DNA from: UBA11524 sp963617205
Lineage (GTDB): Bacteria > Bacillota > Clostridia > Christensenellales > Aristaeellaceae
Reading direction: 5' to 3'
Length of the DNA: 51,878 nt
NCBI GenBank assembly: GCA_963617205.1
Contig: CAVEOA010000013.1
Location: 1-51,878 of the forward strand
Shown here: piece by piece, positions 1 through 7,742 of the stretch
Position numbering within the stretch: the stretch's first letter is position 1
Layout: each line of letters opens with the position of its first letter
The notes under the pieces: model-generated
The model's database searches: none
The model's input: only the letters and a program-made list of their open reading frames with translations
Told to the model about the DNA's origin: nothing
Program-made: the position numbers and the translations under genes

Positions 1-125
1 GTTGTGGTTGGGTGTGGCTACTCTTACTATAACCGATTTCTCGCCATCCTTCTACTCTTTTTTGCTCCTTGTCCAAGATGTATTGTACTCCTACAAAAAA
101 TCATGACAAATAACGGTCGCCCATG

Positions 126-154
126 TTGCACAAAGCCATAAAATATGATACAAT
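126..154 (+). promoter_or_regulatory. rex promoter
   Basis: TTGCAC (126-131) and TACAAT (149-154) are separated by exactly 17 bases, a good sigma-A promoter 70 bases before rex. The 125 bases to its left show no convincing gene or RNA. Confidence 0.7.
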
Positions 155-159
155 TTGTT

Positions 160-177
160 TTGATAAACTCTTAACAG
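160..177 (+). promoter_or_regulatory. Rex operator upstream of rex
   Basis: The 18 bases read TTGATAA-ACTC-TTAACAG, matching the Rex consensus TTGTTAA-N4-TTAACAA at 12 of 14 defined positions. The site starts 6 bases after the -10 box, so a bound repressor would block the start of transcription. This suggests NADH-responsive autoregulation of rex. I saw no equally good match upstream of the decarboxylase operon or pckA. Confidence 0.7.
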
Positions 178-224
178 AGTAGAATGGCGCTTGTTTAATA
201 CAGGTGTAGCTGGAGGAAAAAAGG

Positions 225-863
225 ATGGCAGGACATGTATCGGACGCGGTAATTCGACGCTTGCCGGGGTATTATCGCCATTTGCGGGAGCTGGAAAGCG
301 CCGGTGTGGAGCAGATTTCGTCGCAGGAGCTGGGCGAAAGAATGCATCTGACGCCTTCGCAGATTCGTCAGGATATTAACTGCTTCGGCGGTTTCGGGCG
401 TCAGGGCTACGGCTATCATGTGTCGGATTTGAAGATGCACATCGGCGAAATTCTCGGTCTTGACCGGGAGCATACGGAGATCATCATCGGCGCCGGCAAT
501 ATCGGCTGCGCGGTCGCAAAATATCCGACGTTCCAGCGCGAGGGCTTCCGTCCGCTGGCGATGTTCGACAATGACCCGGAAAAGGTCGGCACGAAGGTGG
601 GGGAGATTCCTGTCTGCGCGATGGATGCGCTTGAATCTTTTGTGTTGGAGCATATGCCGGATATCGCTGTGCTGGCGACACCGCGCCGTGCGGCACAGGC
701 GATTCTGGACCGGCTGTATCAGTCCGGTATCCGTGCGGTCTGGAATTTCGCACCGACCGATTTGACGCATCCGGATGACATGCTCGTTGTCAACGTCCAC
801 CTGACGGACAGCCTGCAGACGCTGACATACCACATGGCGCACCGAAACGAAGAGCAGAAGTAA
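225..863 (+). CDS. rex: Redox-sensing transcriptional repressor Rex
   Basis: Rex senses the NADH/NAD+ ratio and releases its operators when NADH is high, derepressing fermentative and anaerobic genes. The 212-residue length is normal for the family. The N-terminal winged helix (about 1-80) holds the typical SQxRxDxxxFGxFGxxGxGY recognition region at 45-64. The Rossmann domain carries the GAGNIG dinucleotide-binding loop at 89-94 and an acidic FDND at 114-117. ATG 225 follows GGAGG at 212-216. It is the first gene of the window, behind its own promoter and a Rex-like operator. The next gene begins 73 bases later and may be read through, but has no obvious functional link. The identification is secure. 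Confidence 0.96.
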   Translation: MAGHVSDAVIRRLPGYYRHLRELESAGVEQISSQELGERMHLTPSQIRQDINCFGGFGRQGYGYHVSDLKMHIGEILGLDREHTEIIIGAGNIGCAVAKYPTFQREGFRPLAMFDNDPEKVGTKVGEIPVCAMDALESFVLEHMPDIAVLATPRRAAQAILDRLYQSGIRAVWNFAPTDLTHPDDMLVVNVHLTDSLQTLTYHMAHRNEEQK

Positions 864-936
864 TTCATAGGGAACCGAAGGCGCATCGCATGGAGAATTT
901 CGTGCGATGCTGCCCTGCTATTTTGGAGGAAACAGA

Positions 937-2589
937 ATGAGTGATCCTTATCAGGCGAAAATGCGTCAGCCGAAAGGGCGGTCTGAACGCCTGATTCAAG
1001 AGGAGCAGCGGCGGTCATCGACCACCGGCGGCAAGAGCGTCACGAAAAAGAAAACGGCAGCAAAGAAGCGCCGCAGCACGGGGAAAAACAAACGCAGGGG
1101 CAAGAAGAACCGCTCACATTCGTTTGTGTGGTTTCTGGTCGCGCTGCTGTCGCTTGCCGGAACGCTCGTGCTGCTGCTGATTGCCTCGCCGCAGATGTTC
1201 GGCATGAAATTGTCCGGTCTGCCGACGCTTGCCTTTGTCAACGGCAGCGTTATTCAGTATGACGAAAGCCGCATTGAGAGCTTTGAAGAGGCAACGGCGC
1301 TTGTCAACACCGACCGCATTTTCCCGGGCGTTTCGATTGACGGCATCGATGTTGGCGGCATGACGTGCGAGGAGGCGGAAGCGGCGCTGGGCAAGAGCAG
1401 CGTAGACACGAGCAGCGTCAATCTGCACGTGCAGGCAGATGCATACAGCTACGATATCACCGGCGCGGACGTGCCGTTGTATCGCAACATCAGCGAGATT
1501 GTGCAGATTGCCTATGCGGCAGGGCGCGGCAATACGACCGCTATCCGCGGCACGGGCAGAACACCGCTGAGCGAGCGCGTTGCATCGATTCGGTTGCTGA
1601 GCAGTCAGCCGCTTGCGTTGCAGACGGAAATCACCTATGACCATGAGACGGTACGGCGGATTGCCGAGAATATTGCGGCGGACGTGACCTGCTCGCCGGT
1701 GAACGCGACGGTCGAATCGTTCGATGCAGACACGAAGCAGTTCACCTTCAACAGCGACATTTCCGGCGCCTATCTTGATGCCGATGAGGCGTATCAGACG
1801 CTGGTCAGCTACCTTGATGCCGGACATTATACGGCATCGCTGACGCTGTATTCTGAAACCGTGCTGGCGGATGTGACGACATCGCAGATTGTGGGTAAGT
1901 TCGGCAAAATATCGTCCTACACCACGACCACCACGAGCAATGCCAATCGCAATACGAACATCCAGCTCTCCTGCGAGGCGATTAACGGCATCAAGGTCGC
2001 ACCGGGCGAGACGTTCTCCTTCAATGCTGCGACAGGTCAGCGCACATCGGAAAAGGGCTATAAGGAAGCAACGGCCATTTCCGGCGGACAGAACGTGCCC
2101 GAGGTCGGCGGCGGCGTATGCCAGACGAGTTCGACGCTCTTCAACGCTGTGGCGCGCGCGAACCTTGAAATCGTCTACCGCAGTCCGCACGCATGGCCGA
2201 GCAGCTACGTGCCGAAGGGCATGGACGCGACGGTCAACTGGCCGAATCTTGACTTTAAGTTCAAGAACGACACCGAATGGCCGATTTTCATCGTGGCGAA
2301 GTATTCCAACAAGAAGTGCACGGTTGAGATCTACGGCATGCTGATGGAGGATGGCATCACGATTGATTTGGAAAGCACGGTCACCAGGACGATTGAACCG
2401 TCGAACGAAATCAAGTACGTGCAGAATTCGAGCCTTCCGTCCGGCACACAGCAGACGACCGTCAAGAAGCGTACAGGCTACGTCGTCGAAACCTACCAGA
2501 TATGGTATCAGAATGGCACGGAAATCGACCGCAAGCTTCTGTGTACATCGACCTATAAGGCGTATCAGGAGACAGTCGAGTATAACTAA
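937..2589 (+). CDS. VanW family protein with G5-like C-terminus
   Basis: This is a 550-residue, probably membrane-anchored cell-surface protein. Residues 30-60 are extremely Lys/Arg rich and precede one membrane segment (about 63-84), so the bulk should lie outside the cell. A YoaR/peptidoglycan-binding-like region (motif PGVSIDGIDVGGMT near 130) leads to a VanW domain at about 335-465 with the signature GGGVCQTSSTLFNAV near 390. The last 70 residues resemble a G5 domain (GTQQTTVKKRTGYVVETY). VanW proteins have been tied to vancomycin clusters but their biochemistry is not known; I infer only a cell-wall role. ATG 937 is chosen over an ATG at 907 because GGAGGA lies 6 bases upstream. Its stop nearly touches the next gene. 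Confidence 0.88.
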   Translation: MSDPYQAKMRQPKGRSERLIQEEQRRSSTTGGKSVTKKKTAAKKRRSTGKNKRRGKKNRSHSFVWFLVALLSLAGTLVLLLIASPQMFGMKLSGLPTLAFVNGSVIQYDESRIESFEEATALVNTDRIFPGVSIDGIDVGGMTCEEAEAALGKSSVDTSSVNLHVQADAYSYDITGADVPLYRNISEIVQIAYAAGRGNTTAIRGTGRTPLSERVASIRLLSSQPLALQTEITYDHETVRRIAENIAADVTCSPVNATVESFDADTKQFTFNSDISGAYLDADEAYQTLVSYLDAGHYTASLTLYSETVLADVTTSQIVGKFGKISSYTTTTTSNANRNTNIQLSCEAINGIKVAPGETFSFNAATGQRTSEKGYKEATAISGGQNVPEVGGGVCQTSSTLFNAVARANLEIVYRSPHAWPSSYVPKGMDATVNWPNLDFKFKNDTEWPIFIVAKYSNKKCTVEIYGMLMEDGITIDLESTVTRTIEPSNEIKYVQNSSLPSGTQQTTVKKRTGYVVETYQIWYQNGTEIDRKLLCTSTYKAYQETVEYN

Positions 2590-2609
2590 TGCGAAAGGGG
2601 AGGCACGGC

Positions 2610-3164
2610 ATGCAGCGCGAAAAGCTCAAAAGAGTGTGGGACATCCTGCTGAAGCTCTATTGGGTTGCGCTGCTTGTCGCGGTTGTCCAATTTCTGTGGT
2701 CAGCCGGCACGGAGCAGTATACGGCGTCGCCGACAACCTATTATCAGGCGGCGAAGCGGACGATTGCGCCGGATACGACGGCTGAGCTGACAGACGAAGC
2801 ACTGATGGCGGAAGCAACGGCGAACAGAGAAGAAGTGTCGAAGACACCAATGGCGGAAACAACGGCGCATACAGAAGAAGTGTCGAAGACACCGAAGAGA
2901 GAAGATGCGTCGAAGACGCTGCCGCCGATATGGACGATTCCGCCGGATTCGGTCGTGAATCAGGGGGATGCGGCTGCACTCGATGCACTGCCCGGCGTTG
3001 GTCCGACGATTGCGGAAAGAATCATCGAGTACCGCGAGGAGCATGGGAATTTCGTGTATCCTGAGGATTTGCTCGGCGTCAAGGGCATCGGACAGACCAA
3101 GATGACGGTCATTGTCGAGTTGCTTCAGGCAGAAGGGGAAACGTCTGAGGAGAAGGAGGAGTAA
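2610..3164 (+). CDS. ComEA-like helix-hairpin-helix protein
   Basis: A 184-residue protein with a short basic N-terminus, one membrane segment (about 13-33), a Thr/Glu/Lys-rich linker and a C-terminal helix-hairpin-helix domain at about 118-175 (LPGVGPTIAERII ... LLGVKGIGQTKM). This is the ComEA layout, in which an anchored HhH domain binds incoming double-stranded DNA outside the membrane. The linker carries a degenerate tandem repeat of about 18 residues (EEVSKTP twice, then DASKTL). ATG 2610 is preferred to an ATG at 2589 overlapping the previous stop, because GGGGAGG precedes it at normal spacing. comEC is not adjacent, so a role in competence is an inference from domain layout only. Confidence 0.82.
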   Translation: MQREKLKRVWDILLKLYWVALLVAVVQFLWSAGTEQYTASPTTYYQAAKRTIAPDTTAELTDEALMAEATANREEVSKTPMAETTAHTEEVSKTPKREDASKTLPPIWTIPPDSVVNQGDAAALDALPGVGPTIAERIIEYREEHGNFVYPEDLLGVKGIGQTKMTVIVELLQAEGETSEEKEE

Positions 3165-3166
3165 GC

Positions 3167-3514
3167 GTGGATTCGGAAATGCTGCATACCGTGCTTCAGA
3201 TGCTCGGCATGGGTCTGGGCGCCATCGTGCTGCTGATGATTGTCGCGAAGGTCATGAGCATGATTCACGTTGATGCGGACATCGCCCAGAAGCAGCTTGA
3301 CAGCGCCGAAGCCGATGTGACAGGCAAGCGGACGCTCGTGGAAAATGATGACGGCGCTGCGAAGACAACGTATTACATGACCTTCCAGAGGATGGACGGC
3401 AGCCGAATGGAAATGACCGTTTCCGGCGAGGATTACGGAATGGCTGCGGAAGGCGATCATGGCGTGCTCGTGACGCGCGGCGATGAGTTTGTGGTGTTCA
3501 AGCGCATGAACTGA
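3167..3514 (+). CDS. DUF2500-like membrane protein
   Basis: A 115-residue protein starting at GTG 3167, two bases after the stop of the ComEA-like gene, with AAGGAGG 7 bases upstream. It has one N-terminal membrane helix (about 8-32), a short coiled stretch, and a small beta-rich domain: YYMTFQRMDGSRMEMTVSG, then YGMAAEGDHGVLVTRG and FKRMN. That pattern resembles DUF2500 proteins, whose function is unknown. Its tight spacing suggests translation with the upstream gene. dnaX follows after 25 bases. Confidence 0.7.
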   Translation: MDSEMLHTVLQMLGMGLGAIVLLMIVAKVMSMIHVDADIAQKQLDSAEADVTGKRTLVENDDGAAKTTYYMTFQRMDGSRMEMTVSGEDYGMAAEGDHGVLVTRGDEFVVFKRMN

Positions 3515-3539
3515 GCGGAAGAGAAATCGGGAGAGAATT

Positions 3540-5162
3540 ATGGCATATCAGGCATTGTACAGGCAGTGGCGCCCGAAGAACTTCTCCGGCATGGTTGCGC
3601 AGGAGGCAGTTATTTCCACGCTGCGCAATCAGGTGATGACGGGGCGCGTGGCACATGCGTACCTGTTTTGCGGAAGCCGCGGCACGGGCAAAACCTCCAC
3701 CGCGAAAATTCTGGCGCGCGCCATCAACTGCGAGCATCCCGTCAACGGCGACCCGTGCGGCGAGTGCGAGTCCTGCAAGCGGCTGCTGGCGGATGAATCG
3801 ATGGACGTGATGGAAATCGACGCGGCGAGCAACAACGGCGTCGATGAAATCCGCGACCTGCGCGAGACCGTCAAATATCCGCCGCAGCAGGGCAAGAAAA
3901 AGGTCTACATTATCGACGAGGTTCATATGCTGTCGACCTCGGCATTCAATGCGCTGCTCAAGACGCTCGAGGAGCCGCCGGCATATGTCGTGTTCATTCT
4001 TGCGACGACAGAGCCGCAGAAGCTGCCCGCGACTATCCTCAGCCGCTGCCAGCGCTTTGATTTTGGACGAATCCCTGCGCGGCAGATTGCAGGGCGTCTC
4101 CGTGAGGCGGTTGACGGCGCAAACGCGCAGGCGACGGACAACGCGCTGATGATGATTGCACGCGCGGCAGAAGGCGGCATGCGCGATGCGTTGTCGATTC
4201 TGGATATGTGCCTGGGATACTCCGAAAATGTGACGGAGGAGCTTGTGCGCAGCGTCCTCGGCACGAGCGACAGAAGCTTTCTGTTCCGGTTTGCAGAGGC
4301 GATGTCGAAGGAGGACGCATCCGGCGTGATGCGCATGATTGACGAGCTGATGCGTGCCGGCCGCGAACCGATGGTGTTCGCCAAGGATGTCAGCCAGCAT
4401 TTGCGGTCGCTGCTGATTGCCAAGTGCAGTCCGGAAGATTTGACGGTGCTGCTTGACCTGACGAGGGAAGATGCGCTGGAATACGAAAGGCAGGCGGAGC
4501 AGCTTTCGACAACGCGGCTGATGCAGATGCTCGAGCTGTTCATGCATGTCGAGACGGATTTGCGATGGTCGTCCTCGCCGCGCATTGTGCTGGAAAATGC
4601 GGCGCTCAAGAGCTGCCTGAGAACGGAAGAGGCGGATACAGCGGCGCTGAATGAACGGATTGCATCGCTTGAAAAGCAGCTGTCAGACTTGCAGGAAAAG
4701 CTCAAGAGTGGCGAATTTGCTCCGGCACAGCCGCAGAAAAGGGCAGCCAAGCCGCAGGAAAGCCGCAAGGAACCGGAAAAGCCTGCCGCACCGCCTGTCA
4801 TGACGCCGACCGGCAAGACGGACGCAGAGGCATGGAAGGAAGCCATGAATCTTCTCAAGCGCTCTGACCCGGGCACATATGCGATGCTCACGATGGGGAA
4901 GTACGCCGGATGCGCCGGAAGTGTTTATCGCTGGGAGGCACCGACAGGGCAGGAATTCTATGTAGCACTGCTCAATAATGAGAAGAAGAAGAGCAACGTC
5001 ACCGAAGCGCTTACGCAGGCATCTGGCATGGCGTGCACCTTCGAGGCAATCGCTCATGTAGAAGAGAAAAAAACGGACGATGGCGATGCGGCGTTTGTCA
5101 ATGAGTTGGAAAACGTGTTCGGCAAAGCAAATACCATCGTACAGGAGAAAATCAAGGGCTGA
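3540..5162 (+). CDS. dnaX: DNA polymerase III subunit gamma/tau
   Basis: DnaX is the ATP-driven clamp-loader subunit that organises the replicative polymerase. The 540-residue protein starts MAYQALYRQWRP, diagnostic of the family. Walker A is GSRGTGKT (45-52), the zinc-binding cysteines are C64, C73, C76 and C79, Walker B/DEVH is at 126-129 and the SRC sensor motif at 168-170. A Pro/Lys/Glu-rich linker (about 395-430) separates the AAA+ part from the C-terminal tau region. I see no slippery sequence forcing a gamma form. The usual downstream partners (ybaB, recR) are absent here; a terminator and then the decarboxylase operon follow. Confidence 0.97.
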   Translation: MAYQALYRQWRPKNFSGMVAQEAVISTLRNQVMTGRVAHAYLFCGSRGTGKTSTAKILARAINCEHPVNGDPCGECESCKRLLADESMDVMEIDAASNNGVDEIRDLRETVKYPPQQGKKKVYIIDEVHMLSTSAFNALLKTLEEPPAYVVFILATTEPQKLPATILSRCQRFDFGRIPARQIAGRLREAVDGANAQATDNALMMIARAAEGGMRDALSILDMCLGYSENVTEELVRSVLGTSDRSFLFRFAEAMSKEDASGVMRMIDELMRAGREPMVFAKDVSQHLRSLLIAKCSPEDLTVLLDLTREDALEYERQAEQLSTTRLMQMLELFMHVETDLRWSSSPRIVLENAALKSCLRTEEADTAALNERIASLEKQLSDLQEKLKSGEFAPAQPQKRAAKPQESRKEPEKPAAPPVMTPTGKTDAEAWKEAMNLLKRSDPGTYAMLTMGKYAGCAGSVYRWEAPTGQEFYVALLNNEKKKSNVTEALTQASGMACTFEAIAHVEEKKTDDGDAAFVNELENVFGKANTIVQEKIKG

Positions 5163-5179
5163 ATGTTGTAAAAGAAGAA

Positions 5180-5219
5180 CCTCGCGGTGCGTTAAAAATG
5201 GCGTGCTGCGAGGCTTTTT
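5180..5219 (+). terminator. Terminator after dnaX
   Basis: CCTCGCGGTGCG pairs, with G-U wobbles, with CGTGCTGCGAGG, followed by CTTTTTC. It lies 18 bases after the dnaX stop. The remaining 180 bases up to the next gene are AT-richer and probably hold the operon promoter, but no clear -35/-10 pair was found. Confidence 0.75.
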
Positions 5220-5397
5220 CGATTTGATAAAATTTGCGACCATCAAAGACAAGAATGACAAAAAATCTACAAAATTATTTTCGACAGCAGGAAATAAGGA
5301 GGTACATGTAGAATAAGGGAAGTTGGGTTAAGTTGTAACATACGCTTTCCAAACCCAAAGCGAGTGGAATTCCTTAACGATGGAGGGAGATATTATC

Positions 5398-6879
5398 ATG
5401 AGTGAGCAGAACCTGAAGCAGGTGCTTGCCAAAAAGCAAAGCATTCTGCAGGGAGACGCGGAACGGATTGCCAAGCAGCGTGCAGCAGGAAAGCTGACCG
5501 CTCGCGAGAGAGTCGCCAAGATGCTCGATGCAGGCTCTTTCGTGGAGACAGATGCTCTGCTGAGCTGCAACGGTGATTATGCAGGCGTCGTGACCGGTTA
5601 CGGCACGGTGCAGGATCGCCCGGTTTATGTATTTGCACAGGATTTCACGGTTCATGGCGGTGCCATGGGCAAGATGCAGGCGCAGAAAATCACGAAGGTG
5701 CTTGATCTGGCGCAGAAGACCGGCGCACCTGTGCTGGCCTTGTGCGACAGCGCCGGCGTTCGCATCGACGAGGGCGCGGAGGCCATGAATGCCTATGCGT
5801 CTGTTTTCACGCGTCTGGCGAAGCTCAGCGGCGTTGTGCCGGTCGTTGCACTGGTGCTGGGTCCTGTGGTCGGCGGCGCGGCGATGATCGCGCAGCTGGC
5901 TGATGTGACCATTCAGGCGGAAACCGTCGGTCAGCTGATGGTGTACGGCCCGCAGGTCATGTGCGCCATGTCCGGCAAGGCAGTCGATGCAAAGGCTGTC
6001 GGCGGCGCCAAGACGATGGCGGCACAGGGCGGAGTCGCGCTGACCGCGAAGGACGAGGATGAGGCTATCGCGCTGGCCGTGCAGGTGCTTGACTATCTGC
6101 CTGGCTGCAATGCGGAGGATGCCGAAATCGTTGAGACGGATGACATGAACCGCGTTCTGCCGGTGCTTGATCCTGCGGATGCGGACAGCGTGCTGGCTGC
6201 AATGGCGGATGGCGGCGCTTATGTCGAGCTCTACAAGGATTACGGCAAGGAAGTCCGCGTTGCGCTGACGCGTCTGGGCGGTCGCCCGGTCGGTCTGGTT
6301 GTCAGCAATGCGAAGGTCAATGACGGCATGCTGACGGCGCAGTCCGCAAGCAAGGCGGCACGCTTTATTCGCCTGTGCGACTGCTACAGCCTGCCTGTTG
6401 TGTCCATGATCAACAGCAAGGGCGTTGCGGTTCCGGCTGTGGATGAGCAGGCGAGCGTCATGAAGGCAACGACGCAGCTGCTGTACGCGTATGCCGAGGC
6501 GACAACCGCGAAGGTGTCCGTCGTGATGGGCAACGCCATCGGTCAGGCTTATGTCGCGATGGGCGGCAAGAGCAGCGCAGATGTGACCTATGCATGGCCG
6601 GGCAGCGTGATTTCCGCGCTGACGCCCGAAGCCGCCGTGCAGGTGCTCTATGCTGACGAGCTGAAGAAGGACAAGAAGCCGGCGCTCGAAAGCCGCGCGG
6701 CCCTGCAGGAGAAGTTCGCTGAAGACGTTGCGGACGGTGTGGCTGCTGCCGCTGCCGGCATGGTCGATGACGTGGTTGACCCGGCGGAAACCCGCAAGCT
6801 CGCGATTGCGGCGCTGGAGATGCTCGCCTCGAAGCGCGAATCCAATCCCCCGAAGAAGCATGGCAACCTGCCGCTTTAA
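5398..6879 (+). CDS. 12S/MmdA-like biotin-dependent carboxyltransferase
   Basis: A 493-residue crotonase-fold carboxyltransferase of the PccB/MmdA/transcarboxylase-12S type, which would move a carboxyl group between an acyl-CoA (for example methylmalonyl-CoA) and biotin. The N-terminal half has ARERVAKMLDAGSFVE, VYVFAQDFTVHGGAMGK, DSAGVRIDEGAE and an oxyanion-type GPVVGGAAM. The C-terminal half has SKAARFIRLCDCYSLPVVSMI and AYAWPG-like residues (TYAWPGS). It is divergent: the usual PGFLPG loop reads SKGVAVP, and the protein is shorter than typical 510-525-residue relatives, so the substrate is uncertain. ATG 5398 has GGAGGGA upstream. It leads the operon with OadG, biotin carrier, OadB and OadA. 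Confidence 0.85.
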   Translation: MSEQNLKQVLAKKQSILQGDAERIAKQRAAGKLTARERVAKMLDAGSFVETDALLSCNGDYAGVVTGYGTVQDRPVYVFAQDFTVHGGAMGKMQAQKITKVLDLAQKTGAPVLALCDSAGVRIDEGAEAMNAYASVFTRLAKLSGVVPVVALVLGPVVGGAAMIAQLADVTIQAETVGQLMVYGPQVMCAMSGKAVDAKAVGGAKTMAAQGGVALTAKDEDEAIALAVQVLDYLPGCNAEDAEIVETDDMNRVLPVLDPADADSVLAAMADGGAYVELYKDYGKEVRVALTRLGGRPVGLVVSNAKVNDGMLTAQSASKAARFIRLCDCYSLPVVSMINSKGVAVPAVDEQASVMKATTQLLYAYAEATTAKVSVVMGNAIGQAYVAMGGKSSADVTYAWPGSVISALTPEAAVQVLYADELKKDKKPALESRAALQEKFAEDVADGVAAAAAGMVDDVVDPAETRKLAIAALEMLASKRESNPPKKHGNLPL

Positions 6880-6901
6880 TTGAGGAAAGGAACGTGTTGA
6901 T

Positions 6902-7261
6902 ATGGGCTTTTGGAATAATCTGGGCTTCGGCCTGATTGTGACGCTGATCGGCATGCTGACCGTTTTCTTCGGTCTGATTATCCTGATCGCGCTGATCAAG
7001 GTGATGGAAAAAGCCACTGCCAATCTGGGCAAGAAGAAGGCGGCGCCCGCGAAGGCTGCCGAGGCTGCTCCCGTGGCGGAACCGGCAGTGGAAGAGGTGC
7101 CCGTGACGGATGACAGCGAGCTGGTTGCTGTGATTTCCGCTGCCGTCGCGATGATGATGGAGGATGGCAGCGCCTTCACGGTGCGCCGCGTCCGCCGCGT
7201 ATCGAATGCACCTGCCTGGCAGAAGGCTGGCCGCGAGGAGCAGGTCTACAGCCGCTTCTGA
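6902..7261 (+). CDS. OadG/MmdD-like gamma subunit of the Na+-pumping decarboxylase
   Basis: A 119-residue protein with one N-terminal membrane helix (about 9-34), an Ala/Pro/Lys-rich linker (45-70) and a short C-terminal segment with ELVAVISAAVAMMM. The last feature is typical of OadG/MmdD gamma/delta subunits, which hold the soluble carboxyltransferase on the membrane pump. Conserved C-terminal VRRVRRVSNAPAWQKAGREE fits subunits of Clostridia. It starts 22 bases after the carboxyltransferase, with GAGGAAAGG upstream, and is followed by the biotin carrier. Confidence 0.85.
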   Translation: MGFWNNLGFGLIVTLIGMLTVFFGLIILIALIKVMEKATANLGKKKAAPAKAAEAAPVAEPAVEEVPVTDDSELVAVISAAVAMMMEDGSAFTVRRVRRVSNAPAWQKAGREEQVYSRF

Positions 7262-7324
7262 TTTCTGAATCATCAACTGATGCAATCAATAATTTGACGA
7301 AATTGAAATAGGAGGAATCCCTTC

Positions 7325-7705
7325 ATGCGTACCTTCAATATTACTGTCAATGGTCAGACCTACGTGGTGGATGTTGAGGAAGTCGGCGGCGCTGTGGCGG
7401 CTGCCCCTGTTCGTGCGGCTGCACCCGTTGCGGCTGCTCCTGCTGCCGCACCGAAGGCTGCTGCGCCCAAGGCGGCTGCTGCACCCGTGGCAGGCGAGGC
7501 TGTGACCTCTCCTATGCCCGGCAACATCCTTGACGTTAAGGTCAAGGTGGGCGATGTCATCAAGGCCGGCACGGTTGTGTGCGTGCTGGAAGCCATGAAG
7601 ATGGAAAACGAGATTCCGGCTCCCAAGGACGGCAAGGTTGTGCAGGTGGCTGTGACCAAGGGCGCGACCGTTGAAGCCGGTGCGACGCTGGTTGTGCTGG
7701 CGTAA
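7325..7705 (+). CDS. Biotin carboxyl carrier subunit (1.3S/MmdC-like)
   Basis: A 126-residue biotin carrier. A short N-terminal beta segment (MRTFNITVNGQTYVVDVEEV) is followed by a flexible Ala/Pro/Lys linker (about 23-58) and a biotinyl domain. The EAMKM motif is at 89-93 with the biotinylated lysine at K92, and MPGNILDV and GDVIKAG are in the expected places. The biotin arm should carry CO2 from the soluble carboxyltransferases to OadB. It is a separate gene, which matters because the downstream OadA protein has no biotin domain. AGGAGG lies before ATG 7325. Confidence 0.94.
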   Translation: MRTFNITVNGQTYVVDVEEVGGAVAAAPVRAAAPVAAAPAAAPKAAAPKAAAAPVAGEAVTSPMPGNILDVKVKVGDVIKAGTVVCVLEAMKMENEIPAPKDGKVVQVAVTKGATVEAGATLVVLA

Positions 7706-7742
7706 TTGTCCGCGAGATCCTGAAGGAAAGTGAGCTGATATC

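Noticed and set aside
1114..2190. Long reading frames on the strand opposite to confirmed genes, for example 1114-2190 (-), 5374-7179 (-), 7560-9125 (-), 15857-18127 (-) and 49925-51871 (+)
   Set aside because: GC-rich codon bias produces long antisense frames. Their products are Arg/His/Ala-rich with no domains or ribosome sites, and they lie opposite strongly conserved proteins.
3540..5162. Programmed frameshift in dnaX
   Set aside because: No A-rich slippery site with a following hairpin is evident, and Firmicutes usually make only the long form.
5296..5310. AAGGAGG followed by ATG-TAG, a start-stop frame before the decarboxylase operon
   Set aside because: The spacing from the ribosome site is only 3 bases and no hairpin or coding context supports a regulatory role.
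5162..5397. Possible SRP RNA or riboswitch between dnaX and the decarboxylase operon
   Set aside because: Only a terminator is recognisable; no conserved SRP loop or riboswitch core was found.
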